NCBI GenBank assembly: GCA_049999805.1
Contig: JBNGIO010005937.1
Location: 86,683-125,234 of the forward strand
DNA length: 38,552 bases
From: Folioceros fuciformis
Lineage: Eukaryota; Anthocerotophyta; Anthocerotopsida; Anthocerotales
Reading direction: 5' to 3'
In this document: one piece after another, positions 1 to 10,494 of the stretch
How the letters are laid out: the number at the start of each line of letters is the position of its first letter
Numbering within the stretch: the first letter of the stretch is position 1
Made by a program: the position numbers and the translations under genes
Notes under the pieces: generated by a model
What the model was told of the DNA's origin: nothing
Databases searched by the model: none
The model's input: only the letters and a program-made list of their open reading frames with translations

Positions 1-498
1 TGCTGACAGTAGCCTGGTTAATGTGAGGGTTATAACAGTTCATGTGTTTCAGAGTGGAATGACTCATAAATCGTCGCGCCTGTCGTGCGCCTAATCCTGT
101 CTCTTCCTCGCTCTCGGGCAGACGAGCCCTCTTGCCCACCCCCGCGTCCGCGCGCGCGTCTCCATCTCCGTCCGGGGCATTGCAGATGCCGTGTTCCCTC
201 CATCTTCACTCCCTCGCCTGGTTTTGCATGCCTTGTGTTTTCGTATTTGTTCCTGGCAAGGCCGGGTAGAGCGGCGCAGCAAATGTTCCATGCCGTCGTA
301 TTGTTGTGCTTTCCGAGAGGCGTCGGCTGGTGATGGAGGAAGGCGGCAGGGGCCGGGATTGTGCATGGAGCTGTCAGCTGAGGTTTTCTTCACGCGATCT
401 TACTGCTGGTGGAGGCATGTGTCTGTGGCTCGTGTTTGAGCGGTGTTTGAGGTAGAGGATTCCCAGGAGGGGTCGGCGGGTTTCGGGGCCCCGGGAAT
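1..498 (+). promoter_or_regulatory. Upstream region and 5' UTR of the NRAMP gene
   Basis: No protein gene is recognisable here. The stretch is fairly GC-rich, with CG-rich runs near 140-180, and runs directly into the NRAMP start codon. I infer it holds the promoter and 5' leader of that gene. The short reading frames on both strands overlap one another and resemble no family I know. I see no clear TATA box or tRNA-like element. Confidence 0.4.
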
Positions 499-2229
499 AT
501 GATGGACGGGGCGGAACACGGCCACGAGAGGCCGGATGACAGGCAATTGCTCGCCACACTAGGCAGGGCAGGGTATGAGAAGCTTGAGCAGCAAGCAAGT
601 GATGAAAAGCAGCGTGTCGTGGACAGCCATGGGGTCTGTCCCAGCCCCCCTCAGCAGAGCCTGAGAGAAGAGGTGGAAAGTGATTTGAAGAGCAGGCTGG
701 TTCATGTACCGGAGAAACAGGGATGGAAAAAGCTCCTGGCTTATTTCGGGCCCGGCTTCCTGGTAGCCATAGCTTACATGGATCCAGGGAATTTTGAGAG
801 TGATCTCCAGGCGGGAGCTAAGTTTAAGTACGAGCTGCTGTGGGTGTTGTTGCTGGCAACCGCAGCCGGGTTGTTGATACAGTCGTTGGCGGCCAACTTG
901 GGAGTTGTGACTGGAAGGCATTTATCCGAGCATTGTCGAGCTGAGTATCCCAAGGAAGTGAATTTCGTGCTCTGGCTTTTGGCGGAAGTTGCGATAGTGG
1001 CAAGTGATATTCCTGAGGTTATTGGAACGGCCTATGCGTTGAACATGTTATTCCGGCTACCGTTGTGGATTGGGGTGCTGCTCACGGGCTTCAGTACTCT
1101 GCTCTTCCTGGCATTGCAGCAGTATGGGGTGCGGAAGCTGGAGATGTTCATTTCGTTTCTGGTGTTTGTCATGGCAACCTGCTTCTTTGTTGAGATATAT
1201 TATGCGAAGCCTTCGGGTCCGGATGTAGTGAAGGGGCTCTTCATCCCCACTCTCCGGGGGCAGGGTGCAGCTGCGATAGCCATTTCGCTCATCGGCGCCA
1301 TGGTGATGCCACATAACCTTTACCTTCATTCTGCTTTGGTGCTCACCAGGAAAACTCCCCGAACGCAGGAGGGGATAAAAGATGGCTGCAGGTACAACCT
1401 AATCGAGTGCAGCTTTGCGCTTCTAGTGTCCTTCGTGGTCAACATTGCTGTCGTTGCCGTGAGTGGTGCGGTGTGTGGCAAGCCAGACTTGTCACTCGAG
1501 GATGCGACCAGTTGCCAGGACCTGGATTTGAATCGTGCCTCATTTCTTCTTCAGAATGTGTTGGGAAGCTGGAGCTCTACTGTGTTTGCCCTGGCACTGC
1601 TGGCTTCTGGCCAAAGTTCGACAATTACAGGGACATATGCCGGACAGTATGTGATGCAGGGATTTCTGGAGCTGCGGTTTGCCCCTTGGCTGCGAAACAT
1701 GATGACCAGGTGCGTTGCCATCGTGCCTAGCTTGGTAGTCGCCCTGATTGGGGGTGAAAGTGGTGCTGGTAAGCTCATAATTGTGTCTTCCATGATACTT
1801 TCCTTCGAGCTGCCATTCGCACTTCTGCCGCTTCTCAAGTTCACCAGCAACCCCGTAAAGATGGGGCCTCATGTGAACCACATGAAGGTAACTCGCTCGA
1901 CCTGGATTATTGGCTCTCTCATCATCTCTATCAATGTGTATTATCTTGGCGATGCCTTCATCCGGTGGATGATTCGCGCGCAGTTGCCTACTCTAAGCTT
2001 AGTGGCGATAGGAGTCGGTGGATTCGCGGCGCTCATTTCGTACGTTGCCTTCATTTTGTACCTAGCAACACGGCAGGATAGTGTAGAGACCCACGTGCTA
2101 CCTCCGATGTGCGAGATGGAGGAGGTGAGGGGGTACGGCAAAGACTCAGAAGCTGACAATCTTGAAAATGGACCTCTGGTTCTCTCCCATGTCCAGACTG
2201 GCAAAGCACAGTTTTCCCAACCCTCTTGA
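499..2229 (+). CDS. NRAMP: NRAMP divalent metal transporter (plant group II, NRAMP2/3/4-like)
   Basis: Proton-coupled transporter of Fe2+, Mn2+ and related divalent metals, 576 aa. Relatives act at the vacuole, trans-Golgi or plasma membrane. After a hydrophilic N-terminus of about 75 residues comes the LeuT-fold core. The TM1 metal motif DPGNFES starts near residue 95 (Asp95, Asn98), and the TM6 motif MVMPHN lies near 268-273, with the Met ligand typical of transition-metal NRAMPs. The [20 protein letters not shown] block is also diagnostic of the plant family. Its resemblance to Arabidopsis NRAMP2/3/4 runs the whole length, and it lacks an EIN2-type C-terminal extension. The start is an ATG-ATG pair; either codon could be used. 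The coding region is uninterrupted, although I recall several introns in seed-plant homologues. It converges with RPL24, whose stop lies about 250 bp away. Family assignment is firm; localisation is not known. Confidence 0.95.
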   Translation: MMDGAEHGHERPDDRQLLATLGRAGYEKLEQQASDEKQRVVDSHGVCPSPPQQSLREEVESDLKSRLVHVPEKQGWKKLLAYFGPGFLVAIAYMDPGNFESDLQAGAKFKYELLWVLLLATAAGLLIQSLAANLGVVTGRHLSEHCRAEYPKEVNFVLWLLAEVAIVASDIPEVIGTAYALNMLFRLPLWIGVLLTGFSTLLFLALQQYGVRKLEMFISFLVFVMATCFFVEIYYAKPSGPDVVKGLFIPTLRGQGAAAIAISLIGAMVMPHNLYLHSALVLTRKTPRTQEGIKDGCRYNLIECSFALLVSFVVNIAVVAVSGAVCGKPDLSLEDATSCQDLDLNRASFLLQNVLGSWSSTVFALALLASGQSSTITGTYAGQYVMQGFLELRFAPWLRNMMTRCVAIVPSLVVALIGGESGAGKLIIVSSMILSFELPFALLPLLKFTSNPVKMGPHVNHMKVTRSTWIIGSLIISINVYYLGDAFIRWMIRAQLPTLSLVAIGVGGFAALISYVAFILYLATRQDSVETHVLPPMCEMEEVRGYGKDSEADNLENGPLVLSHVQTGKAQFSQPS

Positions 2230-2478
2230 GTGCGGGTGCATCACCTGTATCAATCTTGTCATCCACGATCAATCTGGGTACAGAAACTACACGTTGCGAT
2301 AATGTAAAAAACACCCCGCACACGTTGGGGCAAAAGGCCATTTCCGTAAAAAAAAATTGTGCCAAACACAACGACCTAGGCACCAAGTACAACAAACGCT
2401 CCTACCACAAAGCCTCGTGACAAGGGTCTCTTCCATGCGCACCGCACCTACTGAACGAAACAACTACAAAAAGCAAAA

Positions 2479-3377
2479 TCATCGTTTGCCACCACCACCT
2501 CCAACCTTGGGACCCTTCGGCATAGCAGCCCTAGATGTGGCAGACTTTGCAGAACCCTTCAGGGTCTTAGCGACGGCCTCGGCCTTCTTGGCCTTTTTCT
2601 CATCTTTAGTCTTCTTGATACGCTCCTTGATCTCTCTGTCCAGATGAAACGAAAAACTCAGTCTTCCACAAACAATTGCCATGTGCAGTGCAAGAAGATT
2701 GACGACAACAGGTGTCATTTACCTGAGCGCAGCCTCCCGAGCAGCAGCTCGAACCTCCGTCTTCTCTGCCCGCTTCTTCTGAATAACTTCCAGAGAAGCC
2801 CCAACAATAGACCTCGAATACGGCTTACTGGTGGTCCGCCTCTTCTTCTTCACGGCCTCAGCATGGATATCCTGACAAGACACGGCAAACACCAAAATTA
2901 GGGTCTCACCTGAGAGCTAAGGGCACCTACCAAGCCTAACCCTAAATTCTTAATATCGAGCGAGACGTAGTATCCATGAGTCAGCGAGAGAAGCATGAAA
3001 AGCTCACCTTCTTGTGCTGTTTCCTGAACAGCTGGGTCCATGTGAGCTTGGACGGCTTGAGCCTGTTATGAAAATACCGTTTGCACTTGGAATTCACGAA
3101 GAGAAACACCTGCGAAGTACAAAACACGTCTCCGAGTGAGCAAAGGCGAGCAGCCCGAACATAGCAACTTGATTCCAGCAGCCTGTGTCGAACCTGGGAG
3201 TCACTGCGGATGAATCTGATGCCACGGCCTGGATAAATCTTGGCGCCGCTAAAACGGCAGACCTCCGTCCTGCAGCGCAAAGACAACAGAGGTGAACTCA
3301 AGAAGCAAACTTGAATCGGGATCGGAGACAAGACACGTTGTCATCTGGTGGTGTTGCCAAGCTTACTTGAGCACCAT
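2479..3377 (-). CDS. RPL24: 60S ribosomal protein L24 (eL24), five exons
   Basis: Structural protein of the large cytosolic ribosomal subunit, at the inter-subunit bridge. Exons on the minus strand: 3377-3367, 3269-3194, 3109-3008, 2871-2723 and 2635-2479. They join to 164 aa, the usual family length. Exon 1 encodes only MVL plus part of a Lys codon. Exon 2 carries the eL24 signature [20 protein letters not shown]. Exon 3 gives [20 protein letters not shown]. Exon 4 carries [17 protein letters not shown], and exon 5 ends in the lysine-rich tail closing with GGGGGKR. All introns are GT-AG and phases agree. One zinc-ribbon Cys is visible in exon 2 (TEVCRFSG) and another in exon 3 (SKCKRY). The upstream region is short because the TIR element begins about 135 bp before the ATG. 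Confidence 0.96.
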
Positions 3378-3455
3378 TGTGACCAGCCCGCACAGACAAG
3401 CCCTCAGGACGAATAATTTTGGAGCGTGAAAGAGAAATCCGGGTAGGTCACTGCC

Positions 3456-3480
3456 CCTGTATATCGGGCAGCCCTAACAG
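3456..3480 (-). promoter_or_regulatory. Candidate RPL24 core promoter: TATA-like and telo-box-like motifs
   Basis: Read on the minus strand, TTAGGGCT (3471-3478) is followed by GATATACAG (3458-3466), which lies about 80-90 bp upstream of the RPL24 ATG. Telo-box motifs (AAACCCTAA and its complement) near the start site are known from plant ribosomal-protein promoters. Here the match is partial. The assignment rests on position and motif only. Confidence 0.35.
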
Positions 3481-3512
3481 GAGACGGGGTCACGCTCTTT
3501 CTTAGGGACCAC

Positions 3513-3635
3513 GGTTAGGAAAGTATGGTATACCAAATTGGACAGAGGGGAGGGGTTAGGAAAGTACGGCATACCAAACCGGAGAGAGGAGAGGGGTTTG
3601 GAAAGTATGGCATACCAAACCGGAAGAAGGGAGGG
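3513..3635. repeat. Three 41-bp tandem repeats at the left end of the TIR element
   Basis: Units start at 3513, 3554 and 3595. Each carries a GTAxGGxATACCAAAxxGG core followed by a purine-rich GAGAGGGGAGG-like run. The core contains an imperfect 11-base palindrome (GTATGGCATAC). The right end of the element has a single matching unit, so the left array probably grew by tandem duplication of the TIR tip. Confidence 0.85.
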
Positions 3636-4092
3636 TGCACTATTTTATGGTTTTTATTATCTAGGAGAATATACCCCACCATGTCAGTTTCGCGAGTGTC
3701 CCGTTTGGGCATCATCCCAAAATGGACTTTTTCCACACCGGACACTCGGATCTCTCCAAAGTTTTTTCTTAACAATAATTCTCATTTTCATTGAATGTCA
3801 TTTCATATTTCTCATTTCTCATTTCTTTTCACATATCAATAGGGCTTCAACTGGTTAGGGTTTTCTCATTTAGGGTTTTTCATAGGGTTCCCTCACAGCA
3901 TGCACAAGGTCGTAGAGCTGCCAGGTTCCGCCGTCATGCATTGCGGTGATCATTGCCTCAATCGTAAGTATTTTTGGATTGAGCCTAAGCCATGGCCACA
4001 TCTCTCAGAGACAACGAAGAACAAAACCCTTACCGTTACATCGTAAACCAAGCTAAGCTATGTTCCTTATGAGAAAGCTGTTTAAAAAACTA
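3605..4092 (+). repeat. Left terminal inverted repeat
   Basis: Pairs with the reverse complement of 6508-6989, base by base with scattered substitutions and small indels. It includes a run near 3850-3890 of TTAGGGTTTTCTCAT-like units that resemble plant telomere repeats and match similar units in the right copy. Confidence 0.8.
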
Positions 4093-4571
4093 AGCAAATC
4101 TTGGTTTCTTTTCTACCACTACCTAAGAATTCCTCACGGCCAGGTGATGCATTCTTCTAGCACACCAGAATGGCCCTCAACACTACACATCAAGCCATAT
4201 ACCTATTGGAATGGACCTCAACCCACGTGCATCTAGTACACTACATCCAGGAAGGGGCCTCATCTTTCAAGCTTAAGTTCTGCTAGCTACAACAAAGGCT
4301 CACTCAATAAATCACGATAACTACAGCAATCAAGCAAGCCTAAAGCATTACCCATCCTATGGTCATGGTTCCACGTCCACTGATCAGGCCCCCTCACAAA
4401 CCCTTGCACTTTACCCAAGTCTCGCCGCCACGCATTCTTTCTAGAAAACACCTTAACTACGCCCATCAGATGTTCTATTTGCCTCCATTTCGCAGGTTCC
4501 ACCCTCCACAACCGATTCCTGTAGCCTCAACCTCTCCCCACCTGCTTAGGGTCTACCTACTAGAATGCCTA

Positions 4572-4701
4572 GTGCATCGCCATGTGTGGGTGCATGGGCG
4601 CTTTCACTACCAGGGTCAAGGAGCTAAACTTAATAGGTGCATTGTCATGTGTGGGTGCATGGGCGGTTTCACTACCAAGGTCAAGGAGCTAAACTTAATA
4701 G
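4572..4701 (+). repeat. 65-bp direct tandem duplication inside the TIR element
   Basis: The units 4572-4636 and 4637-4701 differ at only a few positions. Both contain CATGTGTGGGTGCATGGGCG and end in CTAAACTTAATAGGT. The near identity suggests a recent slippage or replication event. Confidence 0.9.
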
Positions 4702-5573
4702 GTCTGCGGGCAAAGGTTTTCCCATTCAAGTCAAAGAAACCATTCATTACTCGTTGCCATCGGTATTGTCTTTGACCCTAGCATTCTTTTGCCCATTTCA
4801 CCTTTTTCAACCATGCCTATAGCAACAAACTGGAGGTGAGACTACGAGAGTAGCACCATCTCATTTCCTAGTGTCACCGTTATATTGTCGCCTTCAGAGT
4901 CATGCATATCAGCTATAGCAGCTAGGATGGCAGTGGCATTGCAGCTTGGGAGTGGTCCGCAAAATGTTACAAGGCTAGCTCCACACACAGAATGCCAAAT
5001 GCAATCGAAACCAATCATCGCTAGGTAAAAGACTTGCAAACCCGCAACGCATACATGCGCTGCCATCGAAGCCTCACTTCCTGGCACCAGGATCAACATC
5101 AATACGCTTCATGAAAACGATACCATTCTTCTTGGAGCTCGCCACACCAAGCATCGCCGCCAGGTGCTATGCCCGCCGCACTATGCATCCAACATCATAC
5201 CTAAAACAAAGGGCCTTAGCCCCCACGTCCAGTGATAAACTCCCTCATGGCCTATGCGACTTCACCAAGGCCTCGTTGCCATGCATTTGCTATGGAAAAC
5301 AACTTGCATCCACCATAGACGTAGCCCAAACAACAATCCTATCCTCTAGCAATCACTACGCGGGTCTTCAGACAATCCATCCTACACACAGGCAAAGCAT
5401 ATACCACAACACAACCTCTGAGATGTAAGGTTTCACCACAAAAAAAAGGCAAGCACTACTATAGCAAAAAAGTGTCTTCCTCCCTCAGCATCTACTACCG
5501 AGTACTCACACCCTCTCCCTAGCATAGCCTACCTAGCCTATACTAGCCCTCCCTTGCATATCCTATGCCTAGC

Positions 5574-5687
5574 CTACTCTAGCAACTCCATGACCCGCTT
5601 CGCATCCTCCACCTTCGCTGTGAGTTGCCGTAGCCTGTCCTTCAAGTTGCCCAGCCTCGACTGCATGTCGACCTTTAGTGAATCTAG
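5574..5687 (-). pseudogene. Possible coding remnant with coiled-coil character inside the TIR element
   Basis: One minus-strand frame encodes 37 residues with heptad-like spacing, including RLGNLKDRLRQLTAKVED, then a stop. Just upstream, another frame reads through charged, Gln-rich sequence, so the two parts would be joined only after a frameshift. Other minus-strand fragments continue to about 6470. This could be the decayed end of an element-encoded accessory protein or a captured host fragment. I recognise no family. Confidence 0.25.
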
Positions 5688-6491
5688 CTAGCCCTACCTG
5701 CAGCTGTCCTTGCAAGCTCTCCATGGACTGCACCCCTCGCATCACTTCTCTCACAACGGCCTTGCGATTGACTGCCCATCCAACTTACCGCCATCTTGCA
5801 ATTCCTCTGACTGCAATAGCCCGCGGGTGTTGTGTCGCTGTGTCCTCCTCATCCTTGCTTGACAACGCCACCTTCAAAGATAATGCCTCTCGTGGCCGCT
5901 TCAAGGTGCACCTCTTGGGCCGAGTTGACTCCACACTGCGGCCCACCTTCTCTTCCGACTGCATCTCTTGCAATTGAACAAGGTTTGGAGGCCTCTAGAT
6001 AGGTTGCCCACCCACAAGTGAGTGGCACCGCACACTTGCCTCCAACTCCTCGAGCTCCTGCAACAATGTACGGTGCTAATCTGATCCATAGCTTAGTCTT
6101 CATAGTTGTCGCTGCAGTTGTTGCCTCTGCTGCACGTCTACATACCTCCACCTACGAAAGTGGCCATTTGCATCATGCACAACCTTCCTTAGCCTTCCAC
6201 GTTTGCTCCAATCCCACTTCCCTATTGTGATGGCTGCAACGATTTCAGGTGTTGCCTCCACAACACAAGCCTCATCGATTGCTGCTTTATTTGGGCCAAT
6301 GGCCTCTCCCCTGGGCCCCACCATCGTCCTCAACTTCGTAGCCTGCTACGTCCTTCTGTCCCCCTCTCCATCCCTCTTTGCCCCATCCCACGACCTTCCC
6401 TCCTATACGGACTGCTCCAGTGCCTGCAGCTCCTACAAAGTTGCTGCGATCCTCTAAGCGGCCCTGCAATGTTCCCTTTGCTACCTACAAT

Positions 6492-6533
6492 TTCCTTATG
6501 AAAAAGTTGTTTAAATAGCTTTCTCATAAGGAA
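6492..6533. repeat. Short hairpin at the inner edge of the right TIR
   Basis: TTCCTTATGAAAAAG (6492-6506) is the inverted copy, with one mismatch, of CTTTCTCATAAGGAA (6519-6533), separated by 12 bp. The same sequence lies at the inner edge of the left TIR, but there I see only one arm. Confidence 0.7.
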
Positions 6534-6989
6534 CACGGCTTCACTTGGTTTCTGATGTAACAATAAGGGTTTTGTTCTTCATTGTCTCCAAGAGATGTGG
6601 CCATGGCTTGGGTTCAATCCAAAACGTAGTTACAATTGAGACAATGATTGCCACAATGCGTGATGGCGAAGCCTGGCGGCTCTACGGCCTTGTGTATGCC
6701 TTGAAGGAATCCTAAAAAAAACCCTAAATGCGCAATCCCTAATCCTAAATGAGCAAACCATAACCCTAAATGAACAAACCCTAACCTATGGAAATGACAT
6801 TCATTCAATGTTTGAGAATTCTTTTATGAGAATAAACTTTAGAGAGATATGAGTGTTCCCTGTGGGAAAAAGTTCCTTTGCAGATGAAATTGGACACTCG
6901 TGGCATTTTGGGGTATATTCCCTTAAATACCGTAGGTGAAAACCCTAAAATAGTGCACCCTCCCCTTTGTCCGGTTTGGTATGCCATAC
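6508..6989 (-). repeat. Right terminal inverted repeat
   Basis: Inverted copy of 3605-4092. Between 6720 and 6786 it holds degenerate units of about 17 bp built on AACCCTAAATGAGCAA. The outer tip GGTATGCCATAC ends at 6989 and continues into ordinary AT-rich sequence. Confidence 0.8.
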
Positions 6990-7643
6990 ATGAAAATTGC
7001 ACATCAACTAATTTTCATTGTCTCTGATCGTATAGTTTCCTATTCCACCTAAAACTTTATAGATTGGGATGCGAAAGGGTCAAAGATGACTTTATCATCC
7101 TGTGTTTGACATCACCTTATACACCACATTACCTACTAAAACCCAACGAAAGGTGAACATCTTTAATAGACCAGAAACACCATATGGCCTATTGGAACCC
7201 AATGAAAGGTGAGGATCTTGTACAAAGCAAAATCTCGTATGATGATATTGAGAGCAAGGCATGCTAAAGGTAGACCAATCCATGCACTTCAAAATCTGTA
7301 GCTTAGCACTAAGGTAAGAGAGCTCGAACGAGAAGAGTTCAAAGGCCTCTTTGACCTAATTGTAGGCCCCATGAGGGGGGTGCAAAGAGTTCCCAAGAAA
7401 GAGGCTCTAATAGATTAAGCTCGAAAATGAGCTAGAGCAAAGAGTGCGCCCCCACTTGGCTTTTGACGCCCCATCTAAGTACCAAGAGGCAAAAAAGATC
7501 ACCATGTTCTCCGACATGTTGGGTGGATTTGACCTAAAGATATATATTGTATATGTATATGCTACATTATGCATGTTTAAATCTGTACGTTTCTTAAAGA
7601 AGCGGCATCTAGGGTACAGGTAAGGTTCCCGAAGTCAGAGCGC
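6990..7643 (+). promoter_or_regulatory. Intergenic stretch and putative promoter of the F-box/kelch gene
   Basis: I see no gene here. A diverged direct repeat of about 55 bp occurs near 7139 and 7193 (AACCCAAxGAAAGGTGAxxAT in both). Just upstream of the coding region, 7538-7566 is a TATA-rich run (TATATATTGTATATGTATAT), about 80-105 bp before the ATG, and is the best candidate for a core promoter. Confidence 0.4.
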
Positions 7644-8804
7644 ATGGTCGGTTTGCATTTTCACTGCGATGGAGTGAAGGAGGAATGGAGTGACGGTAAG
7701 ATGGAGAAGCAGGATGCGGGGTGGACGGGGAGTTTGCATTCGCATTGTGGGGGAGGCGAGAATGCCGTGCTTATGCCCGGCCTTCCGAATGACCTCGCTC
7801 TACAGTGTCTGGTGAGGGTTCCTCGAAGGTACCATGCGGTTTTGCAAGCGGTGAGCAAGTCATGGGCTGAATTGCTGGCCAGCGACTACTTCTACTCACT
7901 CCGCAAACTGCTGGGCTTGAGCGAGGGATGGCTGTACACTCTGAGCAGAGATCATTTGGGGATGGTACACTTCCATGTCCTGGATCCTCACAGACGGAAG
8001 TGGAGGGAGCTGAGTGACTTACCCCGAAATTGCCTCTCCCGTTACGGCATGACCAGCGAGGTTCTGGGAGGACAGCTCTACGTCTTGGGAGGGTGCGGGG
8101 GATGGCGCGGCAAGTACCAGAAGCCCAGTGCCGAGGTGTACCGCTACAATCCCGTGACTAATCGTTGGTCAGCGGTTGCTCAGATGCAGGAGGCAAGATG
8201 CTATTCTGTTAGCGGGGCTTTCCAGGGCCGACTGTACGCAATTGGGGGAATGGGATGTTCTTCCGTTGTTATGACTTCGTGGGAAGTTTATGACCCCTTG
8301 GCGGATACCTGGTGCCTGCATCTTGACCGCAATATCGTTCCTGACATACGTGAGCCACTCGTGTTCGACGGTAAGATCTACATCAGGCATGTTTGTGCGG
8401 ACAATCCTCCGCCCTTCTATGCTGCTTTCTATGACTCCTCGCAGAATGCATGGTCGCCCGTGGATGACGAGATGGCAAAGCAGTGGTGTGGGCCGACGAC
8501 TGTGGTGGCCGACAAGGATGTGTACATGTTGGACCAGACTTATGGGTTGAGACTCATGAGGCTGGAGAAGGGAAAAGGTTGCTGGAATTCCGTGGGAAGA
8601 ATCTCTCCTCACACCATCCGCGCCCCTTGTAAAATGGCAGCAGTGGGCAAGAATCTGTATGTGGTTGGAAGGGGCTTGAAAACGGTTGTGATCAATTCGG
8701 ACAACACAGGTGATGGAGGTTTAGGCCTGCTTGTGGCTTCTTCAGTTAATGGCCTGAAATCTTCGGATGACAAAATTTTAAGCTGCAACATTATTGAGCT
8801 CTAA
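7644..8804 (+). CDS. F-box/kelch-repeat protein (At1g55270-like)
   Basis: Probable substrate-recognition subunit of an SCF E3 ubiquitin ligase, 386 aa, intronless. The F-box lies around residues 43-80 (LMPGLPNDLALQCLVRVPRR, then a basic and hydrophobic stretch). After that comes YFYSLRKLLGLSEGWLYTLS, typical of the plant At1g55270/SAGL1 type. Kelch blades follow, with the double-Gly signatures LYVLGGCGG and LYAIGGMG and Trp-containing strands. The first ATG is 7644. An in-frame ATG at residue 20 would still keep the whole F-box, so the true start is open. By family, the F-box binds SKP1 and the kelch propeller binds the target; the target is not predictable from sequence. Confidence 0.88.
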   Translation: MVGLHFHCDGVKEEWSDGKMEKQDAGWTGSLHSHCGGGENAVLMPGLPNDLALQCLVRVPRRYHAVLQAVSKSWAELLASDYFYSLRKLLGLSEGWLYTLSRDHLGMVHFHVLDPHRRKWRELSDLPRNCLSRYGMTSEVLGGQLYVLGGCGGWRGKYQKPSAEVYRYNPVTNRWSAVAQMQEARCYSVSGAFQGRLYAIGGMGCSSVVMTSWEVYDPLADTWCLHLDRNIVPDIREPLVFDGKIYIRHVCADNPPPFYAAFYDSSQNAWSPVDDEMAKQWCGPTTVVADKDVYMLDQTYGLRLMRLEKGKGCWNSVGRISPHTIRAPCKMAAVGKNLYVVGRGLKTVVINSDNTGDGGLGLLVASSVNGLKSSDDKILSCNIIEL

Positions 8805-8846
8805 GCTCTGGTCCGACTCTTCTTTCATCCTCTTCGCATCTCTGGT

Positions 8847-8929
8847 CCAACTATTGTCGGGATGCAACTCTTTGTATATATACCTGCTCCAACCATTGTT
8901 GGGATGCAACTCTTGTATATATCTGCTGC
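8847..8929 (+). repeat. 42-bp tandem duplication downstream of the F-box gene
   Basis: Units start at 8847 and 8889 and share CCAAC-ATTGT-GGGATGCAACTC followed by TTGTATATAT. They lie 40-125 bp after the stop codon, probably in the 3' UTR. The rest of 8805-9268 holds nothing else that I recognise. Confidence 0.8.
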
Positions 8930-9268
8930 AAACTGTAGTTTTTGGTTGGAATAGGCGGACAGGGGTGGTTGGGTTTCCAAGGCTTCTGGCACTGGAGGGG
9001 TCTTTGAGAATGAAGACCTGTTCAATATCTCGACTAATTGCAAACCAGGACGTTCAAGGCAATAGAGCGCACAGCAATTGGAGCAGTCTGCCACGTATCC
9101 GAAATTCAAAGCAACGCAGTCCAAAGCGTAGACTGATTCTTTTAAGACATTTGGTTTGGGAATGCCCGCTCCAAAAAAAAATAGATGCCTGTTGACAGCA
9201 TCAGACGACCGGCTCTTGAGTTTAGGAGCAGCGCGGACCAGTAATGAACTGCCCACACGTTACACTCT

Positions 9269-10494
9269 TTAAGCACCACTGCGCTGACACAAATGTGCAG
9301 CTGTTGGCTCCCACAAATGTAAAGATTTGTCGTAGAAAGAGCAGGTTGCAATCAAAACCTGTGCAGACACCGTGTCTGCAGCGCCCTCCATGTTCTCTAG
9401 TCCAGCACCAACATGGTTTGGTCCAGGCATCGTGTTTTCAATCGACATCCGCTCCGACTGGCAACTTTTGGGCACGACCTGGCCTCGAAACCAATCAGCC
9501 CCATAAGCTAGGGACTCATGTCTCTTATATTCCTCCACTACTTCAAACCGAGTTCCCGCATCATCAATAGTGAGAATGGCAAACCCGTTGTGCATGCAAG
9601 CAGCCAAGAGCAGGTTGTCTGTGGTCGGATGCCACTTGATCCTCCACACACCCCCACCCAAGCCGACATCACCCGTAAGCAATGGCATGCGCATCATCCT
9701 CAAATCCCAGGCCCTTAGCTTCTCATCGTAGCTCCCGGTGACCACCACATTGTCTCGGTGAGGATTGCTCTGTATGCTGCAGACTCCCATAGTGTGAGTC
9801 CGTCTGTCCCTGAAAACGGACGCGCCTCTGAAATCCCAGGCACAAAAGTGACAATCGTCACCGCCGCTGTACACTAGCTCAGGTTTCGAGGGCTCAAAGG
9901 CGCACATCCAAGCCTCATAAGCATGGGCCTGCCACGTACTTTCCACAATCCCTGAGCCTAGGTCTAGGAGGGATACACATCCGTCAGACTGGCTGGCCGC
10001 CACACGCGCCGAGCTACTGCGGTGATCCCAATCGACAGACAAGCACATGGCCGTGCCGACCTGCACTCTCTGAATTTGTTCCAAGCTCTCACCTGCGAGC
10101 ATCACGGCTGCACCGGTCAGAGCTCCGGCAACAACGAATCCTTAAACCCTGAACCTTCAGCCGAGGGCATACCACCGCGGTGCCCGAAAGAGTACGCGGT
10201 GATGGTGCCATCTGCGCTAGCCTGCGCCAGACAAGGCTGCGCGCCGCTTGCCCTCCAACGAAGATCAAATATGCCGGACGTAACGTGATGCTCGGCGCGG
10301 CGGAAGCGTACGCCTCCCTCACCCTGGCTTCGCTCCACGCAGAAGACGTGCAAGCCTCCAATGCGGACGGGATCAGGCTGCTCCTCCAGCGTGTAGGAAG
10401 CTGCCGCCAGCACATGCGACCAGGCCGCCTGCGGGCAAAATTCTACCGCGTCCGCATGCCCTTCAAGATGTGCACTGCACAATGTTGCCGCCAT
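9269..10494 (-). CDS. DPH7: DPH7-like WD40 protein, diphthamide biosynthesis, two exons
   Basis: Diphthine methyl esterase, the WD-repeat enzyme of diphthamide formation on elongation factor 2 (yeast Rrt2/Dph7, human WDR85). Exon 1 is 10494-10173 and exon 2 is 10092-9269, joined across an 80-bp intron with a GTATGC donor and a CGCAG acceptor. The product is 381 aa, close to yeast Rrt2. Diagnostic segments are WQAHAYEAWMCAF, YSGGDD, RTHTMGVCSIQSNPHRDN, TGSYDEKLRAWDLR, GGGVWRIKWHPT, LLLAACMHNGF and the C-terminal ATCSFYDKSLHLW, all matching the DPH7 propeller. A second in-frame donor 18 bp downstream (giving a 62-bp intron) cannot be excluded and would add six residues. The start ATG gives MAATLCSAHLEGHADAVEFC, which aligns with the first blade. 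Confidence 0.93.

Larger units (their letters stand above)
3513..6989. mobile_element. Transposon-like element with long terminal inverted repeats (MULE- or foldback-like), non-autonomous or decayed
   Basis: The left end (about 3605-4092) reappears as an inverted copy at the right end (about 6508-6989), giving TIRs near 485 bp around an interior of about 2.4 kb. Shared blocks include GTATGGCATACCAAACCGG at the tips, GGGAGGGTGCACTATTTTA just inside, AAGCCATGGCCACATCTCT, and GTTCCTTATGAGAAAGCT at the inner edge. The left tip is preceded by further 41-bp tandem copies of the terminal unit. Inside are only short, frameshifted reading frames; I see no transposase catalytic region. Two diverged copies of one segment occur near 4368-4460 and 5221-5320. 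No convincing target-site duplication is visible next to 3513, 3605 or 6989. TIRs of this length fit Mutator-like or foldback elements. Superfamily is not settled. Confidence 0.75.

Noticed and set aside
10093-10172. Frameshift in the DPH7-like gene
   Set aside because: The change of frame is explained by an 80-bp intron with a GTATGC donor and CGCAG acceptor that restores the phase.
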